Shown: positions 49,370-61,693, numbered from the stretch's first letter. The stretch: DNA of 64,000 nt from Mucor racemosus (GCA_027405735.1 JAPEHQ010000008.1:1116001-1180000), one strand, 5' to 3'. Numbers and translations: made by a program. The notes: generated by a model not told the origin, from the sequence alone.

Positions 49370-51480
49370 GTGAGTACAGCACTGTCAATTCTTGAAAAAA
49401 ATCTCAAATATTACAAAATCTCTTATTTTTAAGACTTACAAGGCTTATAAGCGGAATATTAATTTAGAAAATTATTTTTGTCCAAATCGTCAATTTTGAC
49501 ATTTTTTAATTTTTTTTTTTTTCTGTTTTTGCAGATTTAGAGTTAATTATACTACCAATTATATAAACAAAAAATATACACATACACAACATTTAGCGCT
49601 CTATTTGCTCAATAAAAAATAATAAACATTTTTGTTGCAAAATATTACATGAAAATCCTTTAACCAAAAATCCGTTTTTGGGGCAAAAATACAAAGTTTC
49701 ATTACTTAACATTTAATATTAAGCTTTTATAAAATGTGCATTATTTATATCTACAAGTTTCTCTCACAATGTAGCATATTTAAACGTTGCTTTTGGTATC
49801 AAAAGTTGATTTTTCTGTTTTTTTATCAAAATCATGAGTGTTGGTAAGGATAAAATGAGCCCCGAAAATGTCCGCTAAAAAGTCTAAATTTTCAGACCGT
49901 ACATGGTTAAATATAAGAAAATTTAAAAAAAAACGCCTTTTTACTTAAAACCTTGATATATACCATAGTATAAAAGATTTTGTCGTTCAATGCTGCTATG
50001 CTGCTCGATTACGACGTCGATCTACGGGTTCGCTTTTGCAATTTTTTAATGAATGTATGATATGACAGACGATTTTTCTGGTAGAAAAATGTATGTTTTT
50101 ATGATAACAGATAATCCCTATTTTATTTAATTTATGGTTCAGGCGCCGTAATGCTGCTTTTACATTGGCTGAAATGTGCAATTTAACAGGGTTTTAATTG
50201 CGCTAAATAATATAAAGGCTTAAAAATCCTTTTCTATGTGTGTTGTTTCTCTCTTTTTGTTTTTATATTATTCCAAGAATATATTCACTGTTTGATAAGG
50301 CATATCAGACTATCAAGCTGGTATTCTTCTCTTTGACTGAATACGCATGCTAACATAAGGACCTAATGTTTTTAATGTACTAGGTAGCAGTCTATATTAG
50401 AGACTGATATTTTCATTTAACCGCATTCTGAGATCAAATACCATTATTTACTGCTGTATTGTTGGGCGTATATTTTGATTACTAGATCAAATCGAAGGCA
50501 ATGATATTTATATCTACTCAATCAAAAGCTAGAGCTAGCTACAAACTAGGGTTGTTGTCGAGCCCAGCTTATTCTATTAAATTTGGCTGGCAAAACCGGG
50601 CTCGACACCAATACTACTACAAACTCACGAAATGTTCCAGAAAATGATAAAATTTTAAATAATATAGAAACGAAAAAAAAGAAAAGTTTAATATCTTGTC
50701 TAATACCACAGTTTTGATCGTAGCTATGCTTGAAAACAAATCTTTTTACAGCTGACAGTCGTAAGCTAAAATAGTAAGTTTAATGAAGGTTAATTTGTTT
50801 AAATTTTATGTGTGATAAAATAACATTTATAACCTTAGATTTGGTTTGCATGTAAATTTAAGCAGTAAGTGTTATTCAAGTTTATGCCCAAGCAAAAACC
50901 ATTGTTGCTGTAAACATTATAGCTATAAACATATTTACAAATGATGATGATAATCGTAAATACATTGGCTTTTGCATGTATTACTCTACATTCTACATCA
51001 ACAACGTATTGAATTGTATTATTGTCTATAATCTATATTAATAGAAGCAAATGTAATTTAAAACCCCATTATTCCAGTAAAAAATGCAATGGAATTCTGA
51101 GAACGGCACGTTGCTCATGTACAAGCCAGTTTGTGCCCATAGGATTAGCCCATTATGCTCATGGTCCGGTTTTATTATTATGCACAAATAGGGATTAATT
51201 ATATGCTTATGGGCAATTCTACTATTATGAACACATGGGGTAATGTCATGCACACGGACAGAATCTATAATTCTGCACATACAGGCTTTTCGTTATGCTC
51301 GTGTGCAGTTTCTTTTGTTGTGCCCATGTGCACCTTGTTATCTTTTTAGCCATTATTCAGTGGGCGCAACAACTCATCAGGCTATAGTGCGCAGCCTACT
51401 TCGGCACAACAAAATCATCTTGTGCAGCACAGGTCGGCCGTAGTGTTTTTATATATAAATACTTTAAATTTGTGATTTTA
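49370..51480 (-). repeat. Repeat B, copy 3 (inverted)
   Basis: Reverse complement of 20930-23480 of copy 1, lacking the LTR-2 found there and lacking the dynein fragment. It carries a 70-bp hAT-like insertion. Confidence 0.75.
50547..50616. mobile_element. 70-bp hAT-type MITE
   Basis: Ends are TAGGGTTGTTGTCGAGCCC and the complement of TAGTATTGGTGTCGAGCCC (16 of 19 match). The 8-base duplication CTACAAAC lies on both sides (50539-50546, 50617-50624), and other repeat B copies show one uninterrupted site. An 8-base duplication and TAG ends are typical of the hAT superfamily. A related end occurs at about 52541 and, mirrored, about 63370. Confidence 0.85.
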
Positions 51481-51820
51481 TGGACTTTTTTTGAATCCGG
51501 TTGTATTGTATCATCTTATACTTCTCAAGTTAGATCCGTTATTATACTAATAATTTTATAGGTTGTGTTTATGCTTTACTTAAAATAAGCTTTTGCGTAA
51601 TTATCAGCAATACAGTTGAACCTTAATTTTTGTATGAAATTCCGATATCTGCATCTTATAGCTGCTTGGGATATTTAAACAACAGCGTCCGGGTTGTCCG
51701 GTAATTTTTTCTAGAGATTTAAAGCTTGGAAATATTATTAGATGGCCGCTTCCGGGGATTGTTCGGCTGTTTTTTTTTTTTGGAAGAGTGACCATTGGCA
51801 AAAATATGAATGATATACTA
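51481..51820. other. Short stretch with a single pogo-like end
   Basis: At 51611 TACAGTTGAACC begins a sequence resembling the 5' end of Tigger/pogo elements (TA target, CAGTTGAACC). No matching second end precedes the LTR-2 at 51821, so it is probably truncated. Confidence 0.35.
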
Positions 51821-52353
51821 TGTTGTATGCCACCAAGCACCATATGTTATCATCTTCTACAGTATCAATACATCTTACAATCTATTGATTACGACATTTA
51901 TTGAAGCGCAAAGTCTTGATATCAGATATAAGAAACATATAGCGTACTAAGTTTAATCCAGTAATTACCAAAAACGCTTGGACCTCAATTATGACACCAT
52001 ATTATTTCACCTCAGCGGTTAATCAATCAAGTATCTATCAAATCAACATCCAAGCACAATTAGCGCAGCATTAAAACAAAGCAACTCACAAGCTCTGCAG
52101 CAAGAATGGTTAAATTATGATCGACCCATTTCAATCCACCATAGATTATTATTAAATAGATCTAATGGGTTAATAGTGGCGTAAATTACATCTCAGGATT
52201 TCAATGTCAAATCGATATAAAAGGCCATACTTTTCTATCTAAATAAACGACATCTTGTTTTTATTATACAGTTAAAGAACTGATTCACTACTCATTCTCT
52301 TTTAATTTTATTCTTTTTCAAGTATTATTCATCAAACCTGAAAATATACGACA
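51821..52353 (-). repeat. LTR-2 at the outer side of the left inverted arm
   Basis: About 533 bp with TGTTGTATGCC and TATACGACA ends. Flanks are TACTA and AGGCT, so no target-site duplication; one side has been exchanged, for example by recombination between LTR-2 copies. Confidence 0.8.
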
Positions 52354-52721
52354 AGGCTAAACCTTTTGCAATTCTACGGATCAGCGCTAGAAGTACCTGC
52401 CATTGCAACGGGAGGTCATTTGAAATTATATCCTTTGAGAAGAGCTGATGGGCTTGCTAATCTTAGTAGGTGTAAGCAGCAGATAATTAACTTGTTGCTC
52501 GAACTGGCTGAATGTATAATGACCCATGGATGCTGGTAGTATTGGTGTCGAGCCGGATTTTTCCAGCCAAATTTACTAGTATGCGTATCATACGCATTAA
52601 TGAAAAAGGAAAAAATTTGCTAGACATATGCAAAACTTACTAAGAAAAAAAAAGGAGGATCATAATATTTGATGAGAAGCAAGGTCATTGGAGATTCTCT
52701 TTCAAAATTCATATCCTAATA

Positions 52722-52822
52722 CCAAAGGGCTACCTCTTTGACGGGTTTGAACTCACGAATATGTGTATCGCACTCAATTTGTAGCGCATGCACTACCCGT
52801 TAAGCTTGGCACTCTCCTTTGG
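52722..52822 (-). repeat. tRNA-like hairpin sequence (mirrored at 63088-63188)
   Basis: The minus strand starts CCAAAGGAGAGTGCC and ends GGTAGCCCTTTGG, which can pair as a 7-bp closing stem. Inside are TTAACGGGTAGTGC (A-box-like), GCGCT/AGTGC (anticodon-stem-like) and GAGTTCAAACCC (B-box-like). The T stem does not pair and the anticodon loop would be 8 bases, so it is not a working tRNA; it may be a tRNA-derived SINE head. Confidence 0.4.
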
Positions 52823-53360
52823 TCTACAATTTTAATCCCCATACATGTGAACATGTATTTGTCAGTTTTTCTTCACTAATTTGGGAAATGCAGCAAATTA
52901 AGGTGTATTTTTTCTTTTTGGATGTTATAGTAGAGCTTTCCAGAAATTGGTAGTAGACATTATCTTAAAAAAATGTCAATTTTTGATGGAGATATAAACA
53001 AAATTCAACGTTCGTACATTAATATTAAGCTGTATAACACAAAAATCTAATATGGATGAATTTAAAGCAATATTTGCTAAAATAGGAGTTACTATAACAT
53101 GAGCTACAACGCACAGTAAGAAACTCAAGTAATATTCAGCAGATGCAGTTGCATTTGGATATCCAGTTTTTAGGAGTAGAAACGCCTAGAATTATAAATT
53201 ATACGGGAAAACCAAAGTACGCATTATTCATCAAACTAAAGAGAGACACCAACTTTCCAATTCACCAGTGTTAAATGCAAATATCAATTGTATAATCTCT
53301 ACCAATGCGAAACAATAATATGATATACTGTATGAATCAACCAGCTTGACAATTATAATC

Positions 53361-53364
53361 AGTG

Positions 53365-53396
<32 letters not shown>

Positions 53397-53400
53397 TAAT
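53361..53400. repeat. (TAA)n microsatellite
   Basis: About nine TAA units followed by imperfect ones; mirrored in the right arm near 62510-62545. Confidence 0.8.
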
Positions 53401-53858
53401 AGGATCAAGTTTTTAAAGTAATGACAAAAAACTACCAACAGTATACTACTAGTAAATTGTAATTTAATACATTATCGTTCAATATAACTGAATATTAATG
53501 AATCAGAGAAAATACAACTGGTAAAAAAACGGGTACTCAATGTAAAACGAGGTCAAGGTTAATAAAAGGTGCATTCATTGATTTATTGTGTGGTGAAAAT
53601 AGAAAATTGCAACATTTTGATGGATAGAAATTAAAGGACAAAGATGTTGTGTTTGCTTCAGGATTTTCAAAAGGGTTCAAAAGAATTCTTCATTAAACTC
53701 AATTAGATGTTGAGTACTCATCATATGCGATTAGTATCATTTTGTCTTTGTTGTATTATTAAAAATCAAACTTTTCATAGCTTACAACAATGACAATGGG
53801 ATGTTTCTGATTTTAGATTGACATTTATCATAAGGCGGGCTAATGATGCGTTTGATAT

Positions 53859-54004
53859 TGTTGCATCCACAGATCTGGGTGCATTCCTTGGTTAAGATTA
53901 TGACACAGTTTGATATGTTAAGTTCTACATTGCTGTGTATTATGTTATGAAGCTCCGTTTATACAAGAATGTGGAACTAGTGTGTGTCACCTAGACTTGA
54001 TTGG

Positions 54005-54037
<33 letters not shown>

Positions 54038-54218
54038 GACTCATTTAAACAGGCCATATAATTAGAGAATGTGAATATAAAAGAAGATGGTTCGATCTTA
54101 TAATTAAGTTCTTTAGTTTTAGTGTGCTCTTTCATTTTATAACAGTTTTTCTTTATTTTTATTAAATGATTTAGTACATATTTTAGCTTTGAGATTGATA
54201 TAATCTCCTGGCGTAACA
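53859..54218 (+). repeat. Solo LTR-1 in the left arm
   Basis: Starts TGTTGCATCC, ends GGCGTAACA, with the 5-base duplication GATAT on both sides (53854-53858, 54219-54223). Repeat B1 has the uninterrupted site near 23770. It contains a (TA)n run, TATAAAAGAAG and the usual LTR-1 tail. Confidence 0.9.
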
Positions 54219-54231
54219 GATATTACTACTG

Positions 54232-54413
54232 TAGATAGACCCAGTCAATTTAATTTATGAAATTTGAATGCAAATACCAACAAGGAACCATTTTTAAGTA
54301 CTTAAATTGGTTCTGGTGAAGCATTAAATAAATTGACTTGGTACAAAGAGGATAAAAAGGTGGCAATAGATTTCAGTGATGGCCATGTTTATGTTCATGA
54401 TGATATTGGAGAG
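54232..54413 (+). pseudogene. Dynein intermediate-chain fragment in the left arm
   Basis: Reads QFNL, stop, NLNANTNKEPFLST, stop, IGSGEALNKLTWYKEDKK, then VAIDFSDGHVYVHDDIGE and GTAAGAC. It is clearly the same dynein WD-repeat piece as in B1 with extra stops and one inserted codon. Non-functional. Confidence 0.7.
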
Positions 54414-55463
54414 GTAAGACTAAAACTCAATGTAAATCACCTCTAACGCAATAATTATAAAGTAAGACTATATCACCATCAAATAAACTATTACACAATA
54501 TTAACATGTATAAAGGTTTACAGTAATAAGCTTGAATCAAGTGATTACAGCATTGTAAATTCTTGAAAAAGTTCTGAAGTATTATAAAATCTCTTATTTT
54601 TAAGACTTACAGGGCTTATAAGCGGAATATTAATTTAGAAAATTATTTTTGTCCAGATCGTCAATTTTAACATTTTTTAATTTTTATTTTCTGTTTTTGC
54701 AAATTTAGAGTTAATTATACTACCAATTATAAAAACAAAAAATATACACATATACAAAATTTAGCGCTCTATTTGCTCAATAAAAAATAACAAATATTTT
54801 TTTTGCAAAATATTATATGAAAATCCTTTAATCAAAAATCCGTTTTTGGGGCAAAAGTACAAAGTTTCATTACTTAACATTTAATATTAAGCTTTTATAA
54901 AATATGTATTAGCTATGCCTACAATTTTCTCTCATAATGTAGTATATTTAAACGTTGATTTTGGTATCAAAAATTGATTTTTCTGTTTTTGCATCTAAAT
55001 CATGAGGGTTGGTAAGGGTAAAATGAGCCCCGAAAATATCCGCTAAAAAGTCTAAATTTTCAGACCGTACATGGTTAAATATAGGAAAATTTGAAAAAAC
55101 ACCTTTTTATTTGAAACTTAGATATACCATAAGAGACTTAGCCGTTTAATCTTGCTATGCTCAATTATGGCATTATTCTACGGGCTCGCTTTTGCAATTT
55201 TTTAACGAATCTATGATATAGCCGACGGTTTTTCTGGTAGAAAAATGTATGTTTTTATGATAATAGATATTGCCTATTTTGTTTAATATATGGTTCAGGC
55301 GCTGTAATGCTGCTTTTACATTGGCTGAAATGTGCAATTTCACAGAGTTTTAATTGCGTTAAATAATGTAAAGCCTTGAAAATCGTCTTCTACGTGTGTT
55401 TTTCTCTTTTTGTTTTCATATTCCAAGGATATTATATTAACCATTTGATAAGGCATATCCGAC

Positions 55464-55644
55464 TGTTATATCAGAATCTAGATATAGCGCTACAGTAGTC
55501 GTACTATCAGGATATTGTTATTGTTACAACACTATTAATAACTATTGTATCACTTGATAATATCTTCTATATATAAACTCATTATCTACATTAAATGAAA
55601 CCCACCTTTTCTCTTGTCTAATTCTTATTAGTTTTGGTAAACCA
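55464..55644 (+). repeat. LTR-3 at the inner end of the left arm
   Basis: About 181 bp, TGTTATATCAGA to GGTAAACCA, with a TATA-like CTATATATAAACTC. The right-hand side continues into unrelated sequence rather than into repeat B, so only one flank matches the right-arm copy. Confidence 0.75.
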
Positions 55645-58600
55645 TTTTTTCAGACATTTATTTAAAGATACGTTTTATTTAATTCAAACAACTGAAAAAC
55701 ATTTCTAATATACATCCAAGGTTAAGTATTTGTATTGTCATCAATACATTGTACATACACTTTGCTTCGAGCTTAAAGTCCATTATCTCTATAGCAAAAC
55801 ACAAAAGCCCATTATTTTAATGGCAACATTTTATTATATATGTAAGCCCATTATTTTGATGGCAACATGCAACATTCTGCAATGTAAACCAATAACTCTT
55901 CTTCCATTGAAGATTGAGTCTATTTTATTTTGATTTTGCACGCGCAAATCGTTGAACTAAAAGCTGCTGCAATAGCTGACACTATCATCTACCTTCGTGT
56001 ATATTATCTGCAACTCTTCGTCCTTGCTGAAGAATGAGCACATTTTATTTCGATTTACGTCTGTAAGTTGATGAACCAAAGCTGCAATGGCTAACATCAT
56101 TTACCTTTATGGTTTCTGATCTCAACTCCTTTGTCTGAAGAATCGAGTACAGTTATTCGAATTTTCCACTTGAAAATTGACGTAGAAAAGCTGCAACCCA
56201 ACCATCATTTTGACAACCTACGTTATAGTGGTTAGGTTGAAAGAATCAATCATCTTACTGTGTATCTTATCGGAAAAATTGGTTAGCTCAACGCTTCACA
56301 AGTAGCATGTAAATCCGCTATTTTCTTTTTCCACTTAATTTTAATTGATCTATCTAGATCCAATTACTAATTCTTCATATTGAAATCACACTTCATCATT
56401 CGATTTTACAACTTGCAAAAGCAACTCTACCTTTACTGACGAGTAATCGTGAGTAGCGTACGCTATTGTTGAAGAAGATGTTCACAGCATTCTATCTCTA
56501 ATTAGAGCATTTAGGCTTGTTTGCCCTTCATTTATTCCATTTTAATTTATTCGCTAAGTTACAGCATTTATTCCGTCATTTCTATTGCACCTGGTAGTTA
56601 CCTTTATTGCATTATTATATTCCTTCTAACATCACCTCATATGTGATGAAACGTTTATCTACACCATCAATTGCCATTTGAAACACATTTTGTGTAGCAT
56701 ATACTGCAGGCATTGTATCATTTAAATTATCAACATTGCATCATCACCAACTCTGGTCCACTTCACTACCACTTAAAGGATTTATACTCGTCCATATCAC
56801 ATTATAAAAGATCCTACTCTTCGATCACACATTTTTCAGCATCCCTAGAATGTTTAAATATTTGTGAAAAGAATCGAGATGTAGTAAAAACGAATTTGGT
56901 ACTGATCAATCCAAAGTTAATATACCCTCATTTACGTAATATAAAAGCCATAAATGTCCAGCCTTTAATGGGTATCAAACAGTAAACTGATGCAAAATCG
57001 TTTATAACCTTTTCCTTCTTCCGTATATCCAGCATAGCCAACAACAGCAATTGTTTTTAATCCAACCATAACAACCATCATGTGCTATTAATCACATTGC
57101 TATTTACGAAATTGTTTTCGGTCAAACCTTTTTATAGGTATACGAATATTACCCTCCGCATTATATAGTACATTTTTGTTGTTTTTTGGACCCAATTCAG
57201 CTGTTTCTATGGATAAATCCATATATGTACTGAAACATTACATGTACAAGATAATCGCTAAGGAAGCATGCTAGTGAGATTTCTCAAGCTAGAAAAAAGG
57301 AAGGATAAAAGGTATACCTTGCAATCTCTCTCATTTCAAAAGGTCACGCGCGAGATCCTTGTTTAGATCTTAGAATGTTTGATTCAGGACGCAATGTCTA
57401 TTTATAGTTTGCATAAATACAAGGCAATTTAGATTTTATACTGTCATTTGCAATCCAGGTATAGTATTATAATATACTACACATATTTTATTATTTTCAT
57501 GCTGTTTTCTTTACAAACAAAGAAATAATAATGTTGAATTATCGTAAACCATTTACAAACCGTGGAACACATACAATTAAATTGTGCAAATTGATGTTTG
57601 TTACCGCCATTTAATTGCATTTTACAGTGATGCAAAGTAGGCAACCACGAACTCACATGCGTTCATGTTCTCGATATATACTTGTAAAGTACAGTGTCAT
57701 GTCCATTTATAGCTCAAAATCACAATAAAATAAAGTTTCACACTATCCTTGAGGATGTACTACAAAATTTGATGAGAATCACCATTTACTGCTATCACAT
57801 AAAATGGCATACAATTAACAAGTTGACATGATAATTTGTTGTATAAACTCAAACGCCAAACAACAGGTATCCACACACAGCAATTTTAACTTTCCTTCGA
57901 GATTACTCGGATATATTTCACATTCGAAGTTTATCAACATTGCCACCCTACATACATGTACATTTCCTGGCATAGCATTGTAGTCAATACACATTATTCC
58001 AGTACCTTGACTTGCCAGCAAGTACTACTGATGTGTTTACTAGTACAGCCACCACATTATTTTTATCATTGTAAACCATAAATTTAGTTAGACCATCCCT
58101 ATTAAAATTATATATTGCGTATGTATATGCTACATTGCAACTGCTACCTATGTTATTGTTCAATTTGACATCTAAGAAACATATTATTCTAAGTACCAAT
58201 TTCTAGGTAAAGATAGTATTTACAGACGGGACAAATAGCCTCTTCATAAGATGCACCAGTGTCAATTTCGATCAAACTATTATTCTTAATCATCTGCTTT
58301 TCATAGACGAATATTTTGTCTTGCAAATAATTTCTTCTTTCTGATAATACACAATATTACACTAAACATACTGTATAGTTGAATCAAACCTTTGGCACTG
58401 ATGTATACATATATACTTTTGTTTTGCTACGTTACTTTCATATCTAGAATCAAAATCAGCAATTTAACTTGTTTTACATGAATTTGAAGATGCATTATAG
58501 CATCATTATCCAGCGACCAAAGAGAGCCTGAGGTTAGCGCAAACGCAACCACTAATGGCATACATCGTACTTCTACATTTGGCTATAGCTCCAGAACTGT

Positions 58601-59229
58601 AGTTCGCATGAACGAATTTCTTTTATTCGCGTCAATCCACCACTCGATTGTTACCCTGATTTCGGCTCGCTACCAAATTTATTACGTAACAATCTAGAAG
58701 GGGCACATTCATACGATAAACACTCATAAAAATTAATTACTATACATCATCATCACATATCATACCATAATTACAACATTACACATATTAATTCAATGTA
58801 AAATGTATGTTTGAAGTACCAAATTTATCAAGCTCAACATTAAATACAATATAAAGGAACCATAGTATTTCTGCTGCAGCTATTCTTAAACTATTATTAC
58901 CAAACAACACCACCATATAATGTATATTATATACCAACACAACGTTTAACTGCATAAGTTTAGCTATACACTACAATCAACCTCACACATAAATGGCATA
59001 TTAACGCTGACACATCCACGCTCAATTTAACGCTCATCACAACATTCAAATCATTACATCCTTTCTCAAATTTATGTTTATTTGTTCTCAAACGGTCTGT
59101 CTGGTTTACGATGCTTTTGTTACATGGTCTATTCACTTCACCAAAACAGTGCTCAACAGTCTTTATTAAGCTGATGATACACATGTCACCACAATTCACA
59201 TGTATCAACATATCAAAATATGCTGCTGC
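55645..59229. other. Spacer of the giant inverted repeat, no recognised gene
   Basis: Present once in the window. The plus strand is visibly poor in G and rich in C, unlike the surroundings. Open frames are short. On the minus strand 58189-58358 reads around LQDKIFVYEKQMIK then IDTGASYEEAICPVCKYYL, and 58960-59211 has another protein-like stretch; I recognise neither and they are not in one frame. Degenerate tandem units start at 55894. Confidence 0.45.
55894..56230 (+). repeat. Three degenerate tandem units of about 112-118 bp
   Basis: Units begin at 55894, 56012 and 56124, each with AACTC..., then GAAGA.TGAG, a TTTT..TTTCGATTT-like run, AAAGCTGCAA and a CATC/ACCTTC tail. Identity is modest, so the array is old. 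Just upstream a 41-base duplication repeats GCCCATTATTTT.ATGGCAAC (55808 and 55849). Confidence 0.65.
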
Positions 59230-60272
59230 ACAAGATGATATCGTTGTGCCAAGGTGGGCTGGACACTATATATATCTAGAGCGGTTGTGCTCACTGAATA
59301 TTGTTAGAAAGATAAGAAGGCGATGCACATGGGCACAACAAAAGAAACTGTTCACGAGCACAACAAAAATCCTATATGTGCTGAATTATAGATCCTGTCC
59401 ATGTGCATGACATTAATCCTATATGTTGATAACAGTAGAAATTTTCATAAGCATATCACTATCCGTATTTGTGCATAATAGTAAAATCTGATCTTGAGCA
59501 TAATAATTTGATTGTATAGGCACAAATTGGTTTGTACATGCGCATTGTGCCGTTCTCAAAACTTTATTGCAGTTTTTACTGGAATAGGTTTTTAAATTAC
59601 CTTTGCTTTTATTAATATAGATTATATAGACAATAATACAATTAAATATGTTGTTGATGTAGAGCAATTCATGCAAGGGTTAATATATTTACGATTATTA
59701 TCATCATTTGTGTATATGTTTATACAGTAGCTATAATATTTACACAACAATGGTTTTTGCTAGACCATAAACTTAAATAACACTTACTGCTTAAATTTAT
59801 ATGCAAGCCTAATATAAGATTATAGACGTTACTTTATCACACATAGAATTTAAACAAATTAACCTTCATTAAACTCACTATTTTAGTTTATGGTTGTCAG
59901 CTGTAAAAAGATTTGTTTTCAAGCATACCTACGATCAAAACTGTGGTTATTAGACAAGACATTAAATTATTCTTTGTTTTTTTGTTTCTATATCATTTGA
60001 AATTTTATCATTTTCTGGAACATTTCGTGAGTTTGTAGCCAGTTCTAGCTTTTCATTGAGTATATATAAATATCATTATTGCCTTCAATTTGATCTAGTA
60101 ATCAAGAAATACGCCCAACAATACAGCAGTAAATAATGGTATTTGATCTCAGAATGTAATTAAATGAAAATATCAGTCTCTAATATAACGGCTGCTACCT
60201 ATATTAAAACATTAGGCCCTTATGTTAGCATGCGTATTTAGTTAAAGAAAAGAATACTAGCTTAATAGTTTG

Positions 60273-60451
60273 TGTTTTACCAAAACTAATAAGAATTAAA
60301 CAAGAGGAAAAGATAGGTTTTATTTAATGTCACTGATGAGATTATATATAGAAGAGATCATCAAGTAATACAATAGTTATTAATAGTGTAACAATAACAA
60401 TATCCTGATAGTACGACTACTATAGCGCTATATCTAGATTCTGATATAACA
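60273..60451 (-). repeat. LTR-3 in repeat B5
   Basis: 179 bp, TGTTTTACC to GATATAACA. Flanks GTTTG (60268-60272) and GTCGG (60452-60456) each differ by one base from GTCTG, which is what uninterrupted repeat B copies show, so an aged 5-base duplication is likely. Confidence 0.72.
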
Positions 60452-61501
60452 GTCGGATATGCCTTATCAAATGGTTAATATAATATCCTTGGAATATGAA
60501 AACAAAAAGAGAAAAACACACGTAGAAGACGATTTTCAAGGCTTTACATTATTTAACGCAATTAAAACTCTGTGAAATTGCACATTTCAGCCAATGTAAA
60601 AGCAGCATTACAGCGCCTGAACCATATATTAAACAAAATAGGCAATATCTATTATCATAAAAACATACATTTTTCTACCAGAAAAACCGTCGGCTATATC
60701 ATAGATTCGTTAAAAAATTGCAAAAGCGAGCCCGTAGAATAATGCCATAATTGAGCATAGCAAGATTAAACGGCTAAGTCTCTTATGGTATATCTAAGTT
60801 TCAAATAAAAAGGTGTTTTTTCAAATTTTCCTATATTTAACCATGTACGGTCTGAAAATTTAGACTTTTTAGCGGATATTTTCGGGGCTCATTTTACCCT
60901 TACCAACCCTCATGATTTAGATGCAAAAACAGAAAAATCAATTTTTGATACCAAAATCAACGTTTAAATATACTACATTATGAGAGAAAATTGTAGGCAT
61001 AGCTAATACATATTTTATAAAAGCTTAATATTAAATGTTAAGTAATGAAACTTTGTACTTTTGCCCCAAAAACGGATTTTTGATTAAAGGATTTTCATAT
61101 AATATTTTGCAAAAAAAATATTTGTTATTTTTTATTGAGCAAATAGAGCGCTAAATTTTGTATATGTGTATATTTTTTGTTTTTATAATTGGTAGTATAA
61201 TTAACTCTAAATTTGCAAAAACAGAAAATAAAAATTAAAAAATGTTAAAATTGACGATCTGGACAAAAATAATTTTCTAAATTAATATTCCGCTTATAAG
61301 CCCTGTAAGTCTTAAAAATAAGAGATTTTATAATACTTCAGAACTTTTTCAAGAATTTACAATGCTGTAATCACTTGATTCAAGCTTATTACTGTAAACC
61401 TTTATACATGTTAATATTGTGTAATAGTTTATTTGATGGTGATATAGTCTTACTTTATAATTATTGCGTTAGAGGTGATTTACATTGAGTTTTAGTCTTA
61501 C

Positions 61502-61690
61502 CTCTCCAATATCATCATGAACATAAACATGGCCATCACAATCTATTGCCACCTTTTTATCCTCTTTGTACCAAGTCAATTTATTTAATGCTTCACCAGA
61601 ACCAATTTAAGTACTTAAAAATGGTTCCTTGTTGGTATTTGCATTCAAATTTCATAAATTAAATTGACTGGGTCTATCTACAGTAGTAAT
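61502..61690 (-). pseudogene. Dynein intermediate-chain fragment in the right arm
   Basis: Mirror of 54232-54413 with a few missing bases (ID-CDGHVYV instead of IDFSDGHVYV). Non-functional. Confidence 0.7.
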
Positions 61691-61693
61691 ATC

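Larger units (their letters stand above)
53470..55463 (-). repeat. Repeat B, copy 4 (inverted, inside left arm)
   Basis: Reverse complement of the right two thirds of copy 1, with the LTR-1 at 53859-54218 inserted beside the dynein fragment. It is cut off at its left-most part by LTR-3 at 55464. Confidence 0.75.
51910..55644 (+). repeat. Left arm of a giant inverted repeat
   Basis: Reverse complement of 60273-64000, nearly base for base where compared (for example 54421-54620 against 61290-61500). It contains most of an LTR-2, a 1.1-kb unique section, a dynein fragment split by an LTR-1, a repeat B segment and finally LTR-3. The inner limit coincides with the CA end of LTR-3. The outer limit cannot be set because the partner arm leaves the window. 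Confidence 0.92.

Noticed and set aside
52722..52822. Genuine tRNA gene
   Set aside because: T stem does not pair and the anticodon loop would have 8 bases; kept only as tRNA-like.
53361..53400. CRISPR-like array
   Set aside because: The regular spacing is a simple (TAA)n microsatellite; no spaced repeats of CRISPR type occur anywhere in the window.
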